From the NCBI GenBank assembly GCA_903861305.1, contig CAIOTT010000014.1:1-52792 (forward strand): DNA of 52,792 nucleotides, written 5' to 3'. Below the pieces are notes generated by a model. The model ran no database searches and had not been told where the DNA came from. It saw only the letters and a program-made list of their open reading frames with translations. A program made the translations under genes and the position numbers. The DNA is from Candidatus Omnitrophota bacterium (GTDB taxonomy: Bacteria > Omnitrophota > Gorgyraeia > Zapsychrales > Fredricksoniimonadaceae). Shown one piece after another: positions 8,704 through 17,238 of the stretch. Every line of letters begins with the position of its first letter. Position 1 is the stretch's first letter.

Positions 8704-9873
8704 TCAGGCCAACACCTTGCTCATGCGCTGGACTGCCTCATGAATGCGCTCTACAGGTACCGTGAGCGCCATGCGCACGTAGCCCTCGCCGCATTTGCCA
8801 AACCCGACTCCCGGCGTCACAACAATATCCGCCAGGTCCAGAAAAGCTTTCGCGCAGGTCATTGAATCCGGGAATTTCGACGGGATCTTAGCCCAGACGT
8901 AATAGGCCCCCTTCGGAGGGTCGATCTTCCAACCCAGTGAACGGCAGCCATTGATCAAAGCGTCCCTGCGCTCCTGATAACAGGCGCGCATGTCCTCGAT
9001 CTCGACGGGATCCATCTGCAGGGCGGCGATACCCGCGTGCTGGATGGCGTTGAAAACGCCTGAATCCGTATTGGATTTAACCTTGGCCAGCGCGGCAACG
9101 AGCTGCGCATTACCGCAAGCCCAACCCAACCGCCAACCGGTCATAAAATATGTTTTTGAAAAAGAATGGAACTCAATGGCAATGTCCTTGGCACCCGGGA
9201 TCTCAAGGATGCTCAAAGGTTTAGCCCCATCGTAATAAACCTCGGAATACGCAAGGTCTGAAACAATGATGATGTTCTTTTGCGTACAAACACGGACCAA
9301 TTCAGTATAAAATCCCTTAGTGGCCACCGCCGCTGTAGGGTTGTTCGGATAGCAAACAATAATGGCTTTAGGATCTTTAGAGGCCTCAATATCCGCGATC
9401 TTCGGCAGGAAATCATTCGACGCCTTGAGAGGTAAATATTGGATCTTACCTCCAGCAAACGCAACCGCCGCCTGATAAGCAGGATACGCAGGATCTGTCA
9501 GCAAAACCTTATCCCCGGGATTGATGACGGCCAGGGGAAAATGTGCCAGGCCTTCTTTGGAACCAATAAGCGGATAAACCTCGGTTGCAGGGTCAAGCTG
9601 GACGTTAAAACGCCTGGAGAACCACGCAGCGATCTCAACCCGCAATTGCGGCACGCCCGCATCGAACGGATAGTGATGATTGGCGCCGTCTTCTACAGCC
9701 TTCTTCATCGCCTCAACGATCGGCTTATGTGTCACCTGGTCCGGATCACCGATCCCCAGGCTGATAACATCACGGCCTTCAGCAATAGCGGCTCGCCTGG
9801 CCTTGTCGATCTCCACAAATAGATAAGGAGGCAACTGCTTGAGACGCTCGGAAATTTCAATATTAAAAGGCAT
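8704..9873 (-). CDS. dapL: LL-diaminopimelate aminotransferase
   Basis: This class I/II PLP aminotransferase of 389 residues has the family hallmarks ISLGIGDPDQVTHKPI near the N-terminus, YPLIGSKEGLAHF, the CYPNNPTA substrate loop and the PLP lysine in FHSFSKTYFMTGWRLGW (about residue 235). DapL converts tetrahydrodipicolinate directly to LL-diaminopimelate, bypassing the succinylase/acetylase steps. Being sandwiched between dapB and folK, in a cluster with dapA, dapF and lysA but no dapC/D/E, makes the DapL assignment strong even though the sequence alone also resembles other aspartate-type aminotransferases. The ATG at 9873 has AGGAG five bases upstream, and the gene starts 7 bases after the dapB stop. 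Confidence 0.9.
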   Translation of the reverse strand: MPFNIEISERLKQLPPYLFVEIDKARRAAIAEGRDVISLGIGDPDQVTHKPIVEAMKKAVEDGANHHYPFDAGVPQLRVEIAAWFSRRFNVQLDPATEVYPLIGSKEGLAHFPLAVINPGDKVLLTDPAYPAYQAAVAFAGGKIQYLPLKASNDFLPKIADIEASKDPKAIIVCYPNNPTAAVATKGFYTELVRVCTQKNIIIVSDLAYSEVYYDGAKPLSILEIPGAKDIAIEFHSFSKTYFMTGWRLGWACGNAQLVAALAKVKSNTDSGVFNAIQHAGIAALQMDPVEIEDMRACYQERRDALINGCRSLGWKIDPPKGAYYVWAKIPSKFPDSMTCAKAFLDLADIVVTPGVGFGKCGEGYVRMALTVPVERIHEAVQRMSKVLA

Positions 9874-9880
9874 AATACTC

Positions 9881-10597
9881 CTAAACCAGACCCAGTACTT
9901 GCTGCATGTTAAATAATCCCTTATCCTTTTTCAGCAAAAATTTTGCGGCGATCAAGGCACCTGCTGCGAACATGTCCCGGTCCTTGGCGTTATGCGAGAT
10001 CTCAATGGCATCGACTGTTCCATCAAAAACGACCTTGTGATAGCCAACGACCTCACCTTCCCGGTGGGAAACGATATCTGATATTTTCTTCCCGGTAACA
10101 CCCTCCACAACCTCCGCCATGGTCTTTGCCGTACCGGAAGGCGCGTCTTTTTTGTGAACGTGATGGGTCTCGGTAATAGCCACATCATACCCTTTGAGCA
10201 CAGCCGCCATTTGTTTCAGCAATCTGAAGACCAAGTTAACACCCACAGACATATTGGTCGACTGGACAAGCGCGATCTTTCTCGACGCCTTGCTGATCAG
10301 CAAACGCTGTTCTTGCGAAAACCCTGTTGTCCCTATTACCGCCCGCACATCATATTTCAAACATGCCTTCAGCGCCTCCATGGAAGGGCCGGGAAGGGAG
10401 AAATCGATCAGGACATCCGCGCCTTTGATGGCATTGATATCCCGCGATACCTTGACACCGAACATACTGGCCGGAACATCCGTGCGGTCAGGGCTTTCGA
10501 TCAACGCCGTAAGCTTGAACGCCTTATCTTTGGATGCAAGGTAAGCGATGCGCTGACCCATCCTCCCCTGGCAACCTGTGATCGCTAATTTCATCAT
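9881..10597 (-). CDS. dapB: 4-hydroxy-tetrahydrodipicolinate reductase
   Basis: DapB reduces the DapA product to tetrahydrodipicolinate with NAD(P)H. The 238-residue protein shows the N-terminal nucleotide-binding GCQGRMGQRIA (residues 9-19), the VLIDFSLPG segment, VIGTTGFS, and the catalytic and substrate motifs HHVHKKDAPSGTA. It is somewhat shorter than the E. coli enzyme, as in many bacteria. Two consecutive ATG codons begin the frame; the first (10597) overlaps the dapA stop by one base in a TAATG, indicating coupled translation. It stands between dapA and dapL in a lysine cluster, consistent with pathway order. Confidence 0.96.
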   Translation of the reverse strand: MMKLAITGCQGRMGQRIAYLASKDKAFKLTALIESPDRTDVPASMFGVKVSRDINAIKGADVLIDFSLPGPSMEALKACLKYDVRAVIGTTGFSQEQRLLISKASRKIALVQSTNMSVGVNLVFRLLKQMAAVLKGYDVAITETHHVHKKDAPSGTAKTMAEVVEGVTGKKISDIVSHREGEVVGYHKVVFDGTVDAIEISHNAKDRDMFAAGALIAAKFLLKKDKGLFNMQQVLGLV

Positions 10598-11481
10598 TAT
10601 GCCTTTGTAATAAGATCAAAACCAACCATGACTTTCTTCAATTTGGCAAGATTCTCCGGTTCAAGCTCACACAAAGGAAGCCTGACCTTCGGCGAACAAA
10701 GCCCCATCAATCCGCACGCGGTCTTGACCGGTGCCGGGTTGGTCTCCAGGAACATCGCCTTGATAATGGGCAAAAGCAGGGCCTGTTTTTCCTCGGCCTC
10801 CTTGACTTTTCCCTTGAGCATCAGGTTCACCACTTCGGCCACTTCTTTAGGCATGATGTTCGCCAGAACGGAAATAACGCCCGTCCCGCCGAGTTTCATG
10901 ATCGGGATGGTCATGGCATCATCGCCGGAAAGAACATCAAAATCCTTGCCGCAGGCATCTTTAACAGCCTTAGCCTGATCGATATTACCCGACGCTTCTT
11001 TCACACCGACAATGTTCTTGCAATCCTTGGCCAGCTTCTTTACCGTCTCCGTCTCGATATTGCGCGCGCATCGGCCTTCGATGTTGTAAAGGATGATAGG
11101 GATCTTCACACTGTCCGCGACAGCCTTAAAATGAAGATAGAGCCCCTTCTGGGTCGGCTTGTTGTAATACGGGGTCACGACAAGGGCCGCGTCAACTCCG
11201 GACTCCTCCGCGTGCCTGATAAGACGCACCGCTTCAGCCGTTGAATTAGAACCCGTCCCCGCGACGACCGGAACGCGGTGGCGCACGGCATCAACGGTGA
11301 TCTCAACGACCTTGTCATGCTCTTCATGGGAAAGGGTCGGCGACTCGCCCGTCGTGCCGCACGGGACAATGCCTTTGGTGCCGCTCTTGATCTGACGCTC
11401 GACAAGCTCGGCGAGCTTCCACTCGTCCACACCGTGTTCCGTAAAAGGCGTTACCAATGCGACAATAGATCCCTTGAACAT
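10597..11481 (-). CDS. dapA: 4-hydroxy-tetrahydrodipicolinate synthase
   Basis: DapA condenses pyruvate with aspartate semialdehyde, the committed step to lysine and diaminopimelate. The 294-residue protein has CGTTGESPTL at 41-50 (substrate threonines), the Schiff-base lysine Lys161 in GVKEASG, and GDDAMTIPIM. The usual YNVPGRT loop reads YNIEGRCARN (132-141): Tyr and Arg are kept, but Pro and Thr are replaced, a variation worth noting. I start at 11481 because AGGAG then sits six bases upstream; the ATG two codons earlier (11487) would directly abut the ribosome site. It lies 15 bases after dapF and overlaps dapB by one base. Confidence 0.96.
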   Translation of the reverse strand: MFKGSIVALVTPFTEHGVDEWKLAELVERQIKSGTKGIVPCGTTGESPTLSHEEHDKVVEITVDAVRHRVPVVAGTGSNSTAEAVRLIRHAEESGVDAALVVTPYYNKPTQKGLYLHFKAVADSVKIPIILYNIEGRCARNIETETVKKLAKDCKNIVGVKEASGNIDQAKAVKDACGKDFDVLSGDDAMTIPIMKLGGTGVISVLANIMPKEVAEVVNLMLKGKVKEAEEKQALLLPIIKAMFLETNPAPVKTACGLMGLCSPKVRLPLCELEPENLAKLKKVMVGFDLITKA

Positions 11482-11496
11482 TTTCATCTCCTGTTG

Positions 11497-12333
11497 CTAA
11501 AGATAATACTCACCTTTGCAAATGAGCTTCCCGCTCCCTTTTAACCAGACATTCGTTATCACCGGACGATCCTTGTCAAGCACATCAAGGTCGAAGGTCA
11601 CATCCAGGACTTCACCGCTTTTGGTAGCGACCCGGATCACCGCACCCTGTTGGGGCGCCAGCTTTCCCGATGAATGCAAATACCCTACAAGCGCCGCCGC
11701 AACGCTGCCCGTACCGCAGGCCAGTGTCTCAGCCTCGACACCGCGTTCATACGTGCGGACCGCGACAACCCCATCCCGGACCTTTTCCACAAAATTGACA
11801 TTCGTCCCCTTGGGAGCGAAAAGGGAATGCTGGCGGATCAGGCGACCTAACCCGTCCACATCCATTTCCTGAAGACCCTGGACAAAAACAACCACATGCG
11901 GAACCCCAGTATTTATAAAATGCCCGGTAAGCTTCTGCCCGGCAACCTTGATCTCGATGTTGGGACGATAATTTTGAGGGTCGCTCAACTGGACCGACGC
12001 AATATCTCCGTTAACACTGGCATGAAGGATCCCTGCCTTTGTCTCAACTGTAAAGACCTCAGGGACGAGCGCAAACTTGTTCACGACGTAAACAGCCAGA
12101 CAACGGGCACCGTTACCGCACATTTCCGCCTCAGACCCGTCCGCGTTGAATATCCGCATGCGTTGATCGCAGGTGGACGACCTGTCGAGGATGATCAAGC
12201 CATCCGCCCCGATGCCCATATGCCGGTCGCAAACTTTCCGCGCGAGCGCGGCGTAATCAAGCTGAGGATCATGATCGATGACCACGAAATCATTCCCCGC
12301 ACCCTGCATCTTATGGAACAAGATTTTCTTCAT
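11497..12333 (-). CDS. dapF: Diaminopimelate epimerase
   Basis: DapF interconverts LL- and meso-diaminopimelate by a two-cysteine, cofactor-free mechanism. The 278-residue product shows both catalytic cysteines in their conserved settings, Cys72 (MCGNGARCLA) and Cys206 (LACGTGSVAAAL), plus the N-terminal KMQGAGNDFVVID. The ATG at 12333 has no Shine-Dalgarno sequence, unlike dapA and dapL. Instead a TATAAT lies at 12342-12347, placing the expected transcript start two bases before the ATG, so it may be translated from a leaderless message. The gene is separated from lysA upstream by 82 bases, the largest gap within the amino acid block. Confidence 0.96.
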   Translation of the reverse strand: MKKILFHKMQGAGNDFVVIDHDPQLDYAALARKVCDRHMGIGADGLIILDRSSTCDQRMRIFNADGSEAEMCGNGARCLAVYVVNKFALVPEVFTVETKAGILHASVNGDIASVQLSDPQNYRPNIEIKVAGQKLTGHFINTGVPHVVVFVQGLQEMDVDGLGRLIRQHSLFAPKGTNVNFVEKVRDGVVAVRTYERGVEAETLACGTGSVAAALVGYLHSSGKLAPQQGAVIRVATKSGEVLDVTFDLDVLDKDRPVITNVWLKGSGKLICKGEYYL

Positions 12334-12341
12334 AAGAATGA

Positions 12342-12370
12342 ATTATACACGAGTCCGACGAAAAGACCAA
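12342..12370 (-). promoter_or_regulatory. Internal sigma70-type promoter for dapF (near-leaderless)
   Basis: On the minus strand TTGGTC (12365-12370) and TATAAT (12342-12347) are separated by exactly 17 bases. The predicted start at about 12335 leaves a two-base leader before the dapF ATG (12333). This would let dapF-dapA-dapB-dapL-folK-panC-nadX be transcribed independently of the arginine genes. Confidence 0.6.
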
Positions 12371-12415
12371 CATCCAGGCAAATAAAATGCGCCGGGCAAG
12401 AATACGCCGTGCGCA

Positions 12416-13693
12416 TCATTTAAGAAAAGCCGGGATACTGGCACCTTGGACAAGGTCCTTGAATGTCTCGCGGGCCTGCACCACAGCCCACGACCCACCC
12501 TTGACCATAACTTCCGCCGCGCGGGGACGCACATTGTAATTGCTGGACATCGAAAAACCATAAGCGCCGGCCGAAAGGAGCGCCAGGCATTTTCCATCGG
12601 CTACATCCGGCAGCTTGCGGTCATGCGCAAAAACATCAGCACTCTCGCAGATGGGCCCCACCACATCGCAAACGATCTTGCGGGCCTCGGAACGCTCAAG
12701 AGGGATGATCTCATGGTGCGCCCCGTACATGGACGGGCGCACGAGATCGTTCATCCCCCCGTCAACGATCATGAATTTCTTGACCCCGTTATCTTTCGTA
12801 TAAAGCTTGCGCGTGACAAATATCCCGGCATTGCCGACAATAAAGCGCCCCGGCTCCATGATAAGGCGCAACGCGCGCCCCTTGAGCAGCGGCAGCACCT
12901 TGTTGGAGAATTCGAGGGCGGTCTGGGGCTTTTCGTCGCTGTAAATGATACCCAAACCCCCGCCGATATCAAAATACGTGATCTGCACGCCGTCACGCAA
13001 AAGATCATCAATAAAAGCCAGCGCCGTCCGTATGGCCTTCATAAAAGGCGCGCCTTCGGTGATCTGTGACCCGATATGGACATGAACCCCGTTGATGGAA
13101 ATGTTTTTGAACCTTTTATGGTCCAGGAATATGCCCCGCGCGGTCGAAAGGTCAATGCCGAATTTCTTCTTGAGGCTTCCGGTATTGATCTTATCGTGCG
13201 TAGGTGCCTCCACATCAGGATTGATCCGCAACGCCACCTGGACCGTCTTTTTCATCCGGCCCGCAATGCGCTCAATGTTCATCAATTCCGGCTTGGATTC
13301 GACATTGAACAACAGTATCCCGGCCCTGATGGCATCAGCGATCTCGGCTTCAGTCTTGCCGACCGAAGCATACACGATCTTCTTTGCCTCAGCACCGACA
13401 AGCAGGGCCTTGCGCAATTCACCGCCGGAAACAATATCAAAACCAGCCCCCTCACGGACCAAAGCCTTGAGGACCGCCAGATTGCTGTTCGCCTTCATGG
13501 CAAAACATATGACAGGATCGACCTCATCAAAAGCGGCCTTGATCTTCCGAAAATGCTCTACCAGTGTGTTATGGCTGTAAATATAAACAGGGGTCCCTGT
13601 CTTCTTCACGATAGAAGACACCTTGACGCCCTCGCAGTACAATTCACCTGACTTGTAATGAAAATCATGGATCGGATGGATCGATCGTGTCAT
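12416..13693 (-). CDS. lysA: Diaminopimelate decarboxylase
   Basis: LysA is the PLP enzyme that decarboxylates meso-diaminopimelate to lysine. The 425-residue protein has the PLP lysine in CFAMKANSN (Lys67), the VHVHIGSQI motif, the GGGLGI phosphate-binding loop, EPGRFIVGNAG, and the active-site CESADVF segment. The ATG at 13693 overlaps the argH stop in an ATGA, so lysA is translationally coupled to argH rather than grouped with the downstream dap genes; a GGAAG lies about 10 bases before it. This is an arginine-lysine junction at the level of single nucleotides. The internal promoter after it (12342-12370) separates it transcriptionally from dapF onward. Confidence 0.96.
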   Translation of the reverse strand: MTRSIHPIHDFHYKSGELYCEGVKVSSIVKKTGTPVYIYSHNTLVEHFRKIKAAFDEVDPVICFAMKANSNLAVLKALVREGAGFDIVSGGELRKALLVGAEAKKIVYASVGKTEAEIADAIRAGILLFNVESKPELMNIERIAGRMKKTVQVALRINPDVEAPTHDKINTGSLKKKFGIDLSTARGIFLDHKRFKNISINGVHVHIGSQITEGAPFMKAIRTALAFIDDLLRDGVQITYFDIGGGLGIIYSDEKPQTALEFSNKVLPLLKGRALRLIMEPGRFIVGNAGIFVTRKLYTKDNGVKKFMIVDGGMNDLVRPSMYGAHHEIIPLERSEARKIVCDVVGPICESADVFAHDRKLPDVADGKCLALLSAGAYGFSMSSNYNVRPRAAEVMVKGGSWAVVQARETFKDLVQGASIPAFLK

Positions 13694-15066
13694 TTCAAAC
13701 GCTTCTTCCACTTGTTGATCTGGGCCTTCACCATATCCGGATTCGTGGAACCGATGGATCGCTTGATCCTGACAGACATCTCGGGGGTCAAAAGATTTTT
13801 CACGTCTTCTTCAAAATGCATGGAGTAACGTTTCAACTGGGCCACATTCATATCGGATATCTTCCGCCCATGGTCCAGGCACTCCCTGACCATGGCCCCG
13901 ATAGTATCATGCGCGTCGCGGTAAGAAACACCCTTCTTGACAAGGTAGTCCAGGATGTCGACAGAAAAGAAATATTCACTGGTGATCCGCCCTTTGATGA
14001 CATCCTTCTTGACCTTAATCCCGTCGAAGACCTGGGCCATGATCTCCAGCATATCTTCCATCGTTTCCAACGCGTCAAAAAGAGCAGGCTTGTCCATCTG
14101 CATATCCCTGTTGTAACTGAGCGGCAAACCTTTCATGAGCACCAAAAGCTCCATAAGGCGACCCGGAAATTTGGACGCGGTACCGCGCACAAGTTCCAGC
14201 ACGTCAGGGTTCTTCTTGTGGGGCATGATGGAAGAGCCCGTGCACACCGTATCCGCAAGGGAGATAAAATCGAACTCACTGGTGACCCACAGGATAAGGT
14301 CTTCACAGACCCGTGTCAGGTGCATCCCCGTGATCGCGATGGCCGCCATGATCTCGATGATAAAATCCCGGTCCGCGACCGCGTCGATGCTGTTCGCTGC
14401 CGTTGCTGAAAACCCGAGTTTTTTGGTAACGTAATCACGATCCGTAGGTAATGAAGTGCCGGAAAAGGCGCAGGCGCCAAGGGTGTTGATGTTCGTACGT
14501 CCACGGGCATCCTCAAAACGCCCCTTGTCGCGCTCAAGCATCTCGACATAAGCGAGCATCTGATGGGACATGAGGACTACCTGGGCCGACTGCAGGTGCG
14601 TATACCCCGGGATGATCACATCCTGATTCTTATCAGCGAATGTTATCAGCGCGATCTGCAACCCCTCGACCAATGCCAGGATATTTTCCAGATGATCCAG
14701 GCTATAAAGCCGGACATCCGTCACCACCTGGTCATTGCGCGAACGCGCCGTATGCAGTTTGTCTGCGGGCTGGCCGATCAATTTCTTCAACTTGATCTGA
14801 ATGTCGGTATGGACGTCCTCTGAAGCCGGGTCAAATACATACGTCCCGCCTTCAATACTCTTGATCAGAGCCTTAAGGCCTGACACAAGCGCACTCGCGT
14901 CTTTCTTGGGAATGATCCCCTGCTCACCCAGCATCTGGGCATGGGCTATCCCGGCAACACAATCGTACAGAGCGAGTTTGTGATCATACGAAATACTATA
15001 AGTAAATCTCTGCGAAGATTTGCTCAAGCTTCCTGCAAAGCGTGAACCCCATAACCTTGTCGCCAT
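13690..15066 (-). CDS. argH: Argininosuccinate lyase
   Basis: ArgH splits argininosuccinate into arginine and fumarate, the last step of arginine synthesis. The 458-residue product begins MATRLWGSRFAG, includes DKLHTARSRNDQVVTD, GYTHLQSAQ and the fumarase-superfamily signature GSSIMPHKKNPD with its catalytic serine. The frame stays open far upstream into argG, but the ATG at 15066 matches the family start, has GGGGGCGG before it and gives a length equal to the E. coli enzyme. It starts 52 bases after the argG stop and overlaps lysA by four bases. Confidence 0.97.
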   Translation of the reverse strand: MATRLWGSRFAGSLSKSSQRFTYSISYDHKLALYDCVAGIAHAQMLGEQGIIPKKDASALVSGLKALIKSIEGGTYVFDPASEDVHTDIQIKLKKLIGQPADKLHTARSRNDQVVTDVRLYSLDHLENILALVEGLQIALITFADKNQDVIIPGYTHLQSAQVVLMSHQMLAYVEMLERDKGRFEDARGRTNINTLGACAFSGTSLPTDRDYVTKKLGFSATAANSIDAVADRDFIIEIMAAIAITGMHLTRVCEDLILWVTSEFDFISLADTVCTGSSIMPHKKNPDVLELVRGTASKFPGRLMELLVLMKGLPLSYNRDMQMDKPALFDALETMEDMLEIMAQVFDGIKVKKDVIKGRITSEYFFSVDILDYLVKKGVSYRDAHDTIGAMVRECLDHGRKISDMNVAQLKRYSMHFEEDVKNLLTPEMSVRIKRSIGSTNPDMVKAQINKWKKRLK

Positions 15067-15118
15067 ATCCGCCCCCTTCGCACCGATTGAACAATCACAA
15101 ATATAAGGCCGTGGCGCT

Positions 15119-16294
15119 TCATGAAAAACGCTGGAATGGAACAGTCCACAGCTTGATGAATCCTTCAGCCTGTGACTGGTCGAACTTGTCTCCCTTGCCA
15201 TAGGTCGCCATTTTCTCGCTATAACGGGAATACGGTGATTTACGCCCCACCACCATGGCATGACCTTTGAAAAGTTTAATGCGCACTGTCCCTGTGGTAT
15301 TCTTGTGATACTCGTTGAAGAACGCATCCATCTGAGCCTTAAGAGGCGTCCACCACAAACCATTATACGTCAATTCGGCGTATTTCTGGGACAATAACTC
15401 CTTGAAACGAAGACTGTCACGGTCCAGGACCAGGCTCTCGATCTCGCGGATGGCAAGGTGCAGCGCCGCGCCCGCCGGATTCTCATAAAGTTCCCGTGAC
15501 TTGATGCCCACCAACCGGTTCTCGATCATGTCCACACGCCCGATACCATGCTTTCCGACGATCTCGTTCAATTTCAACACCAGCGGCAAAGGTTTCAACT
15601 TGACGCCATTAACGGCGACCGGGACCCCTTTCAAAAATTCGATCTCGACATATCCAGGTTTATTAGGCGCCTTGCGCGGATCGACAGTCATGGAGAACAC
15701 GTCATCCGGAGGCTCGACCATCGGGTCTTCGAGAAGACCGCTTTCTATGGCCTTGCCATAAACATTGGTGTCGATGCTGTAGGGGCTCTTTTTCGTAGCC
15801 GCGACGGGAACACCCTTGGATTTCGCGTAATCTATTTCCTCGTTGCGCGACTTGAATTCCCAAATGCGGACCGGAGCAATGATCTCCATGTGCGGCTCCA
15901 TCAACCGGTACGTCACTTCAAAACGGACCTGGTCGTTGCCCTTGCCCGTGCAGCCATGGACAAGCCCGTCCGCCTTTTCCTTGCGGGCGACCAGGACCTG
16001 GTGATACGCGATGAGAGGACGTGACAACGCGCAGGCAAGGTTATACTTGCCCTCATATAGAGCGCCGGCCTTCAACGCCGGGATGGCATAATCCTCGATC
16101 AATTCCTGTTTGACATCAAGGCAATAGACCTTCGCGGCGCCTGAAGCGACCGCCTTGGCCTTGACCTTGTCAAAGTCATCCCCTTGGCCAACATCCGCGA
16201 TGACCGCGATGATCTCGTAACCGCGATCCTTGAGCCACGGAATAATGCACGATGTATCAAGCCCGCCCGAATAAGCCAAAACAACTTTTTTCAT
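15119..16294 (-). CDS. argG: Argininosuccinate synthase
   Basis: ArgG uses ATP to condense citrulline and aspartate. The 391-residue protein opens with the PP-loop AYSGGLDTSC (residues 7-16), then AVIADVGQGDDF, GCTGKGNDQVRFE, PYSIDTNVYG and GRKSPYSRYSE. Length and start (MKKVVLAYSGG, with GGAG seven bases upstream) are normal. It lies 15 bases after argF and before argH in a pathway-ordered arginine operon. Confidence 0.97.
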   Translation of the reverse strand: MKKVVLAYSGGLDTSCIIPWLKDRGYEIIAVIADVGQGDDFDKVKAKAVASGAAKVYCLDVKQELIEDYAIPALKAGALYEGKYNLACALSRPLIAYHQVLVARKEKADGLVHGCTGKGNDQVRFEVTYRLMEPHMEIIAPVRIWEFKSRNEEIDYAKSKGVPVAATKKSPYSIDTNVYGKAIESGLLEDPMVEPPDDVFSMTVDPRKAPNKPGYVEIEFLKGVPVAVNGVKLKPLPLVLKLNEIVGKHGIGRVDMIENRLVGIKSRELYENPAGAALHLAIREIESLVLDRDSLRFKELLSQKYAELTYNGLWWTPLKAQMDAFFNEYHKNTTGTVRIKLFKGHAMVVGRKSPYSRYSEKMATYGKGDKFDQSQAEGFIKLWTVPFQRFS

Positions 16295-16309
16295 TTCCGT
16301 TCTCCCTTT

Positions 16310-17230
16310 TTATTCTGAATATAGAAAAACCATGATCGCCTTCTGGACATGAAGACGATTTTCGGCTTCATCAAAGACCACCGAACGCGGCCCGTCGATC
16401 ACGTCAGCCGCAACCTCCTGCCCCCGGTGCGCGGGAAGACAGTGCATAAAGATGCGGTCCTTGCCCGCCCGGGCAAAAAGCTTCGCGTCGATCTGATAAC
16501 CTTTAAAATCCTTCAAGCGACGGGCCGTCTCTTTTTCCTGTCCCATACTGACCCACGTATCCGTATAAACAACATCCGCCCCATCGACCGCCTTAACAGG
16601 GTCGCGCATCAATGAGATAGTGGCCCCTGTCGCCTGGGCACAGTCGGCCGCCTGCCTCACACAACCGGCATCGGGCTCATACCCTTTGGGTGTCGCCACC
16701 GTCATATGCATGCCCATCTTGGCCGCCGCCAGCATCAAGGAATTGGTCATATTGTTCCCGTCACCGATATAAGCCAGCTTGATGCCTTTCAACGTCCCGA
16801 ATTTTTCATGGACCGTCATCACATCCGCGAGAGCCTGGCACGGGTGAGAGTGGTCGGAAAGGGCGTTCACAACGGGAATGGTCGCATATTTGGCCAGGTC
16901 CAGAAGGTCCTGGTGCGCAAAAACTCGGGCAACGATCCCTTTAACATAACGTGAAAGGGTCTGCGCAATATCGGCGGTGGGTTCTCTCTTGCCAAGGCTG
17001 ATATCATCTGGCGCAAGATAGATAGATTTCCCGCCCAACTGGAATATCCCGGCTTCAAACGACACACGCGTGCGGTTCGACGGCTTCTGAAAGATCAGCG
17101 CCACTGATTCGCCTTTTAAAAGTGTCGCGTACGACGCCGGCTTCTTCTTCAGTTTACCTGCCAGATCAAGTATCCGGGCTATGTCTGCGGAGGAATGATC
17201 TGCGATCGAAATAAAATCACGTTTCTTCAT
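16310..17230 (-). CDS. argF: Ornithine carbamoyltransferase
   Basis: This enzyme makes citrulline from ornithine and carbamoyl phosphate. The 306-residue sequence has the carbamoyl phosphate motif as SNRTRVSFE (51-59; Ser-x-Arg-Thr-Arg retained), HPCQALADVMT, and the ornithine-side HCLPAHRGQEV near the C-terminus, which distinguishes it from aspartate carbamoyltransferase. The ATG at 17230 has AAGGA five bases upstream, 8 bases after the argD stop. I use argF rather than argI on the basis of the operon. Confidence 0.96.
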   Translation of the reverse strand: MKKRDFISIADHSSADIARILDLAGKLKKKPASYATLLKGESVALIFQKPSNRTRVSFEAGIFQLGGKSIYLAPDDISLGKREPTADIAQTLSRYVKGIVARVFAHQDLLDLAKYATIPVVNALSDHSHPCQALADVMTVHEKFGTLKGIKLAYIGDGNNMTNSLMLAAAKMGMHMTVATPKGYEPDAGCVRQAADCAQATGATISLMRDPVKAVDGADVVYTDTWVSMGQEKETARRLKDFKGYQIDAKLFARAGKDRIFMHCLPAHRGQEVAADVIDGPRSVVFDEAENRLHVQKAIMVFLYSE

Positions 17231-17238
17231 AAATATCC

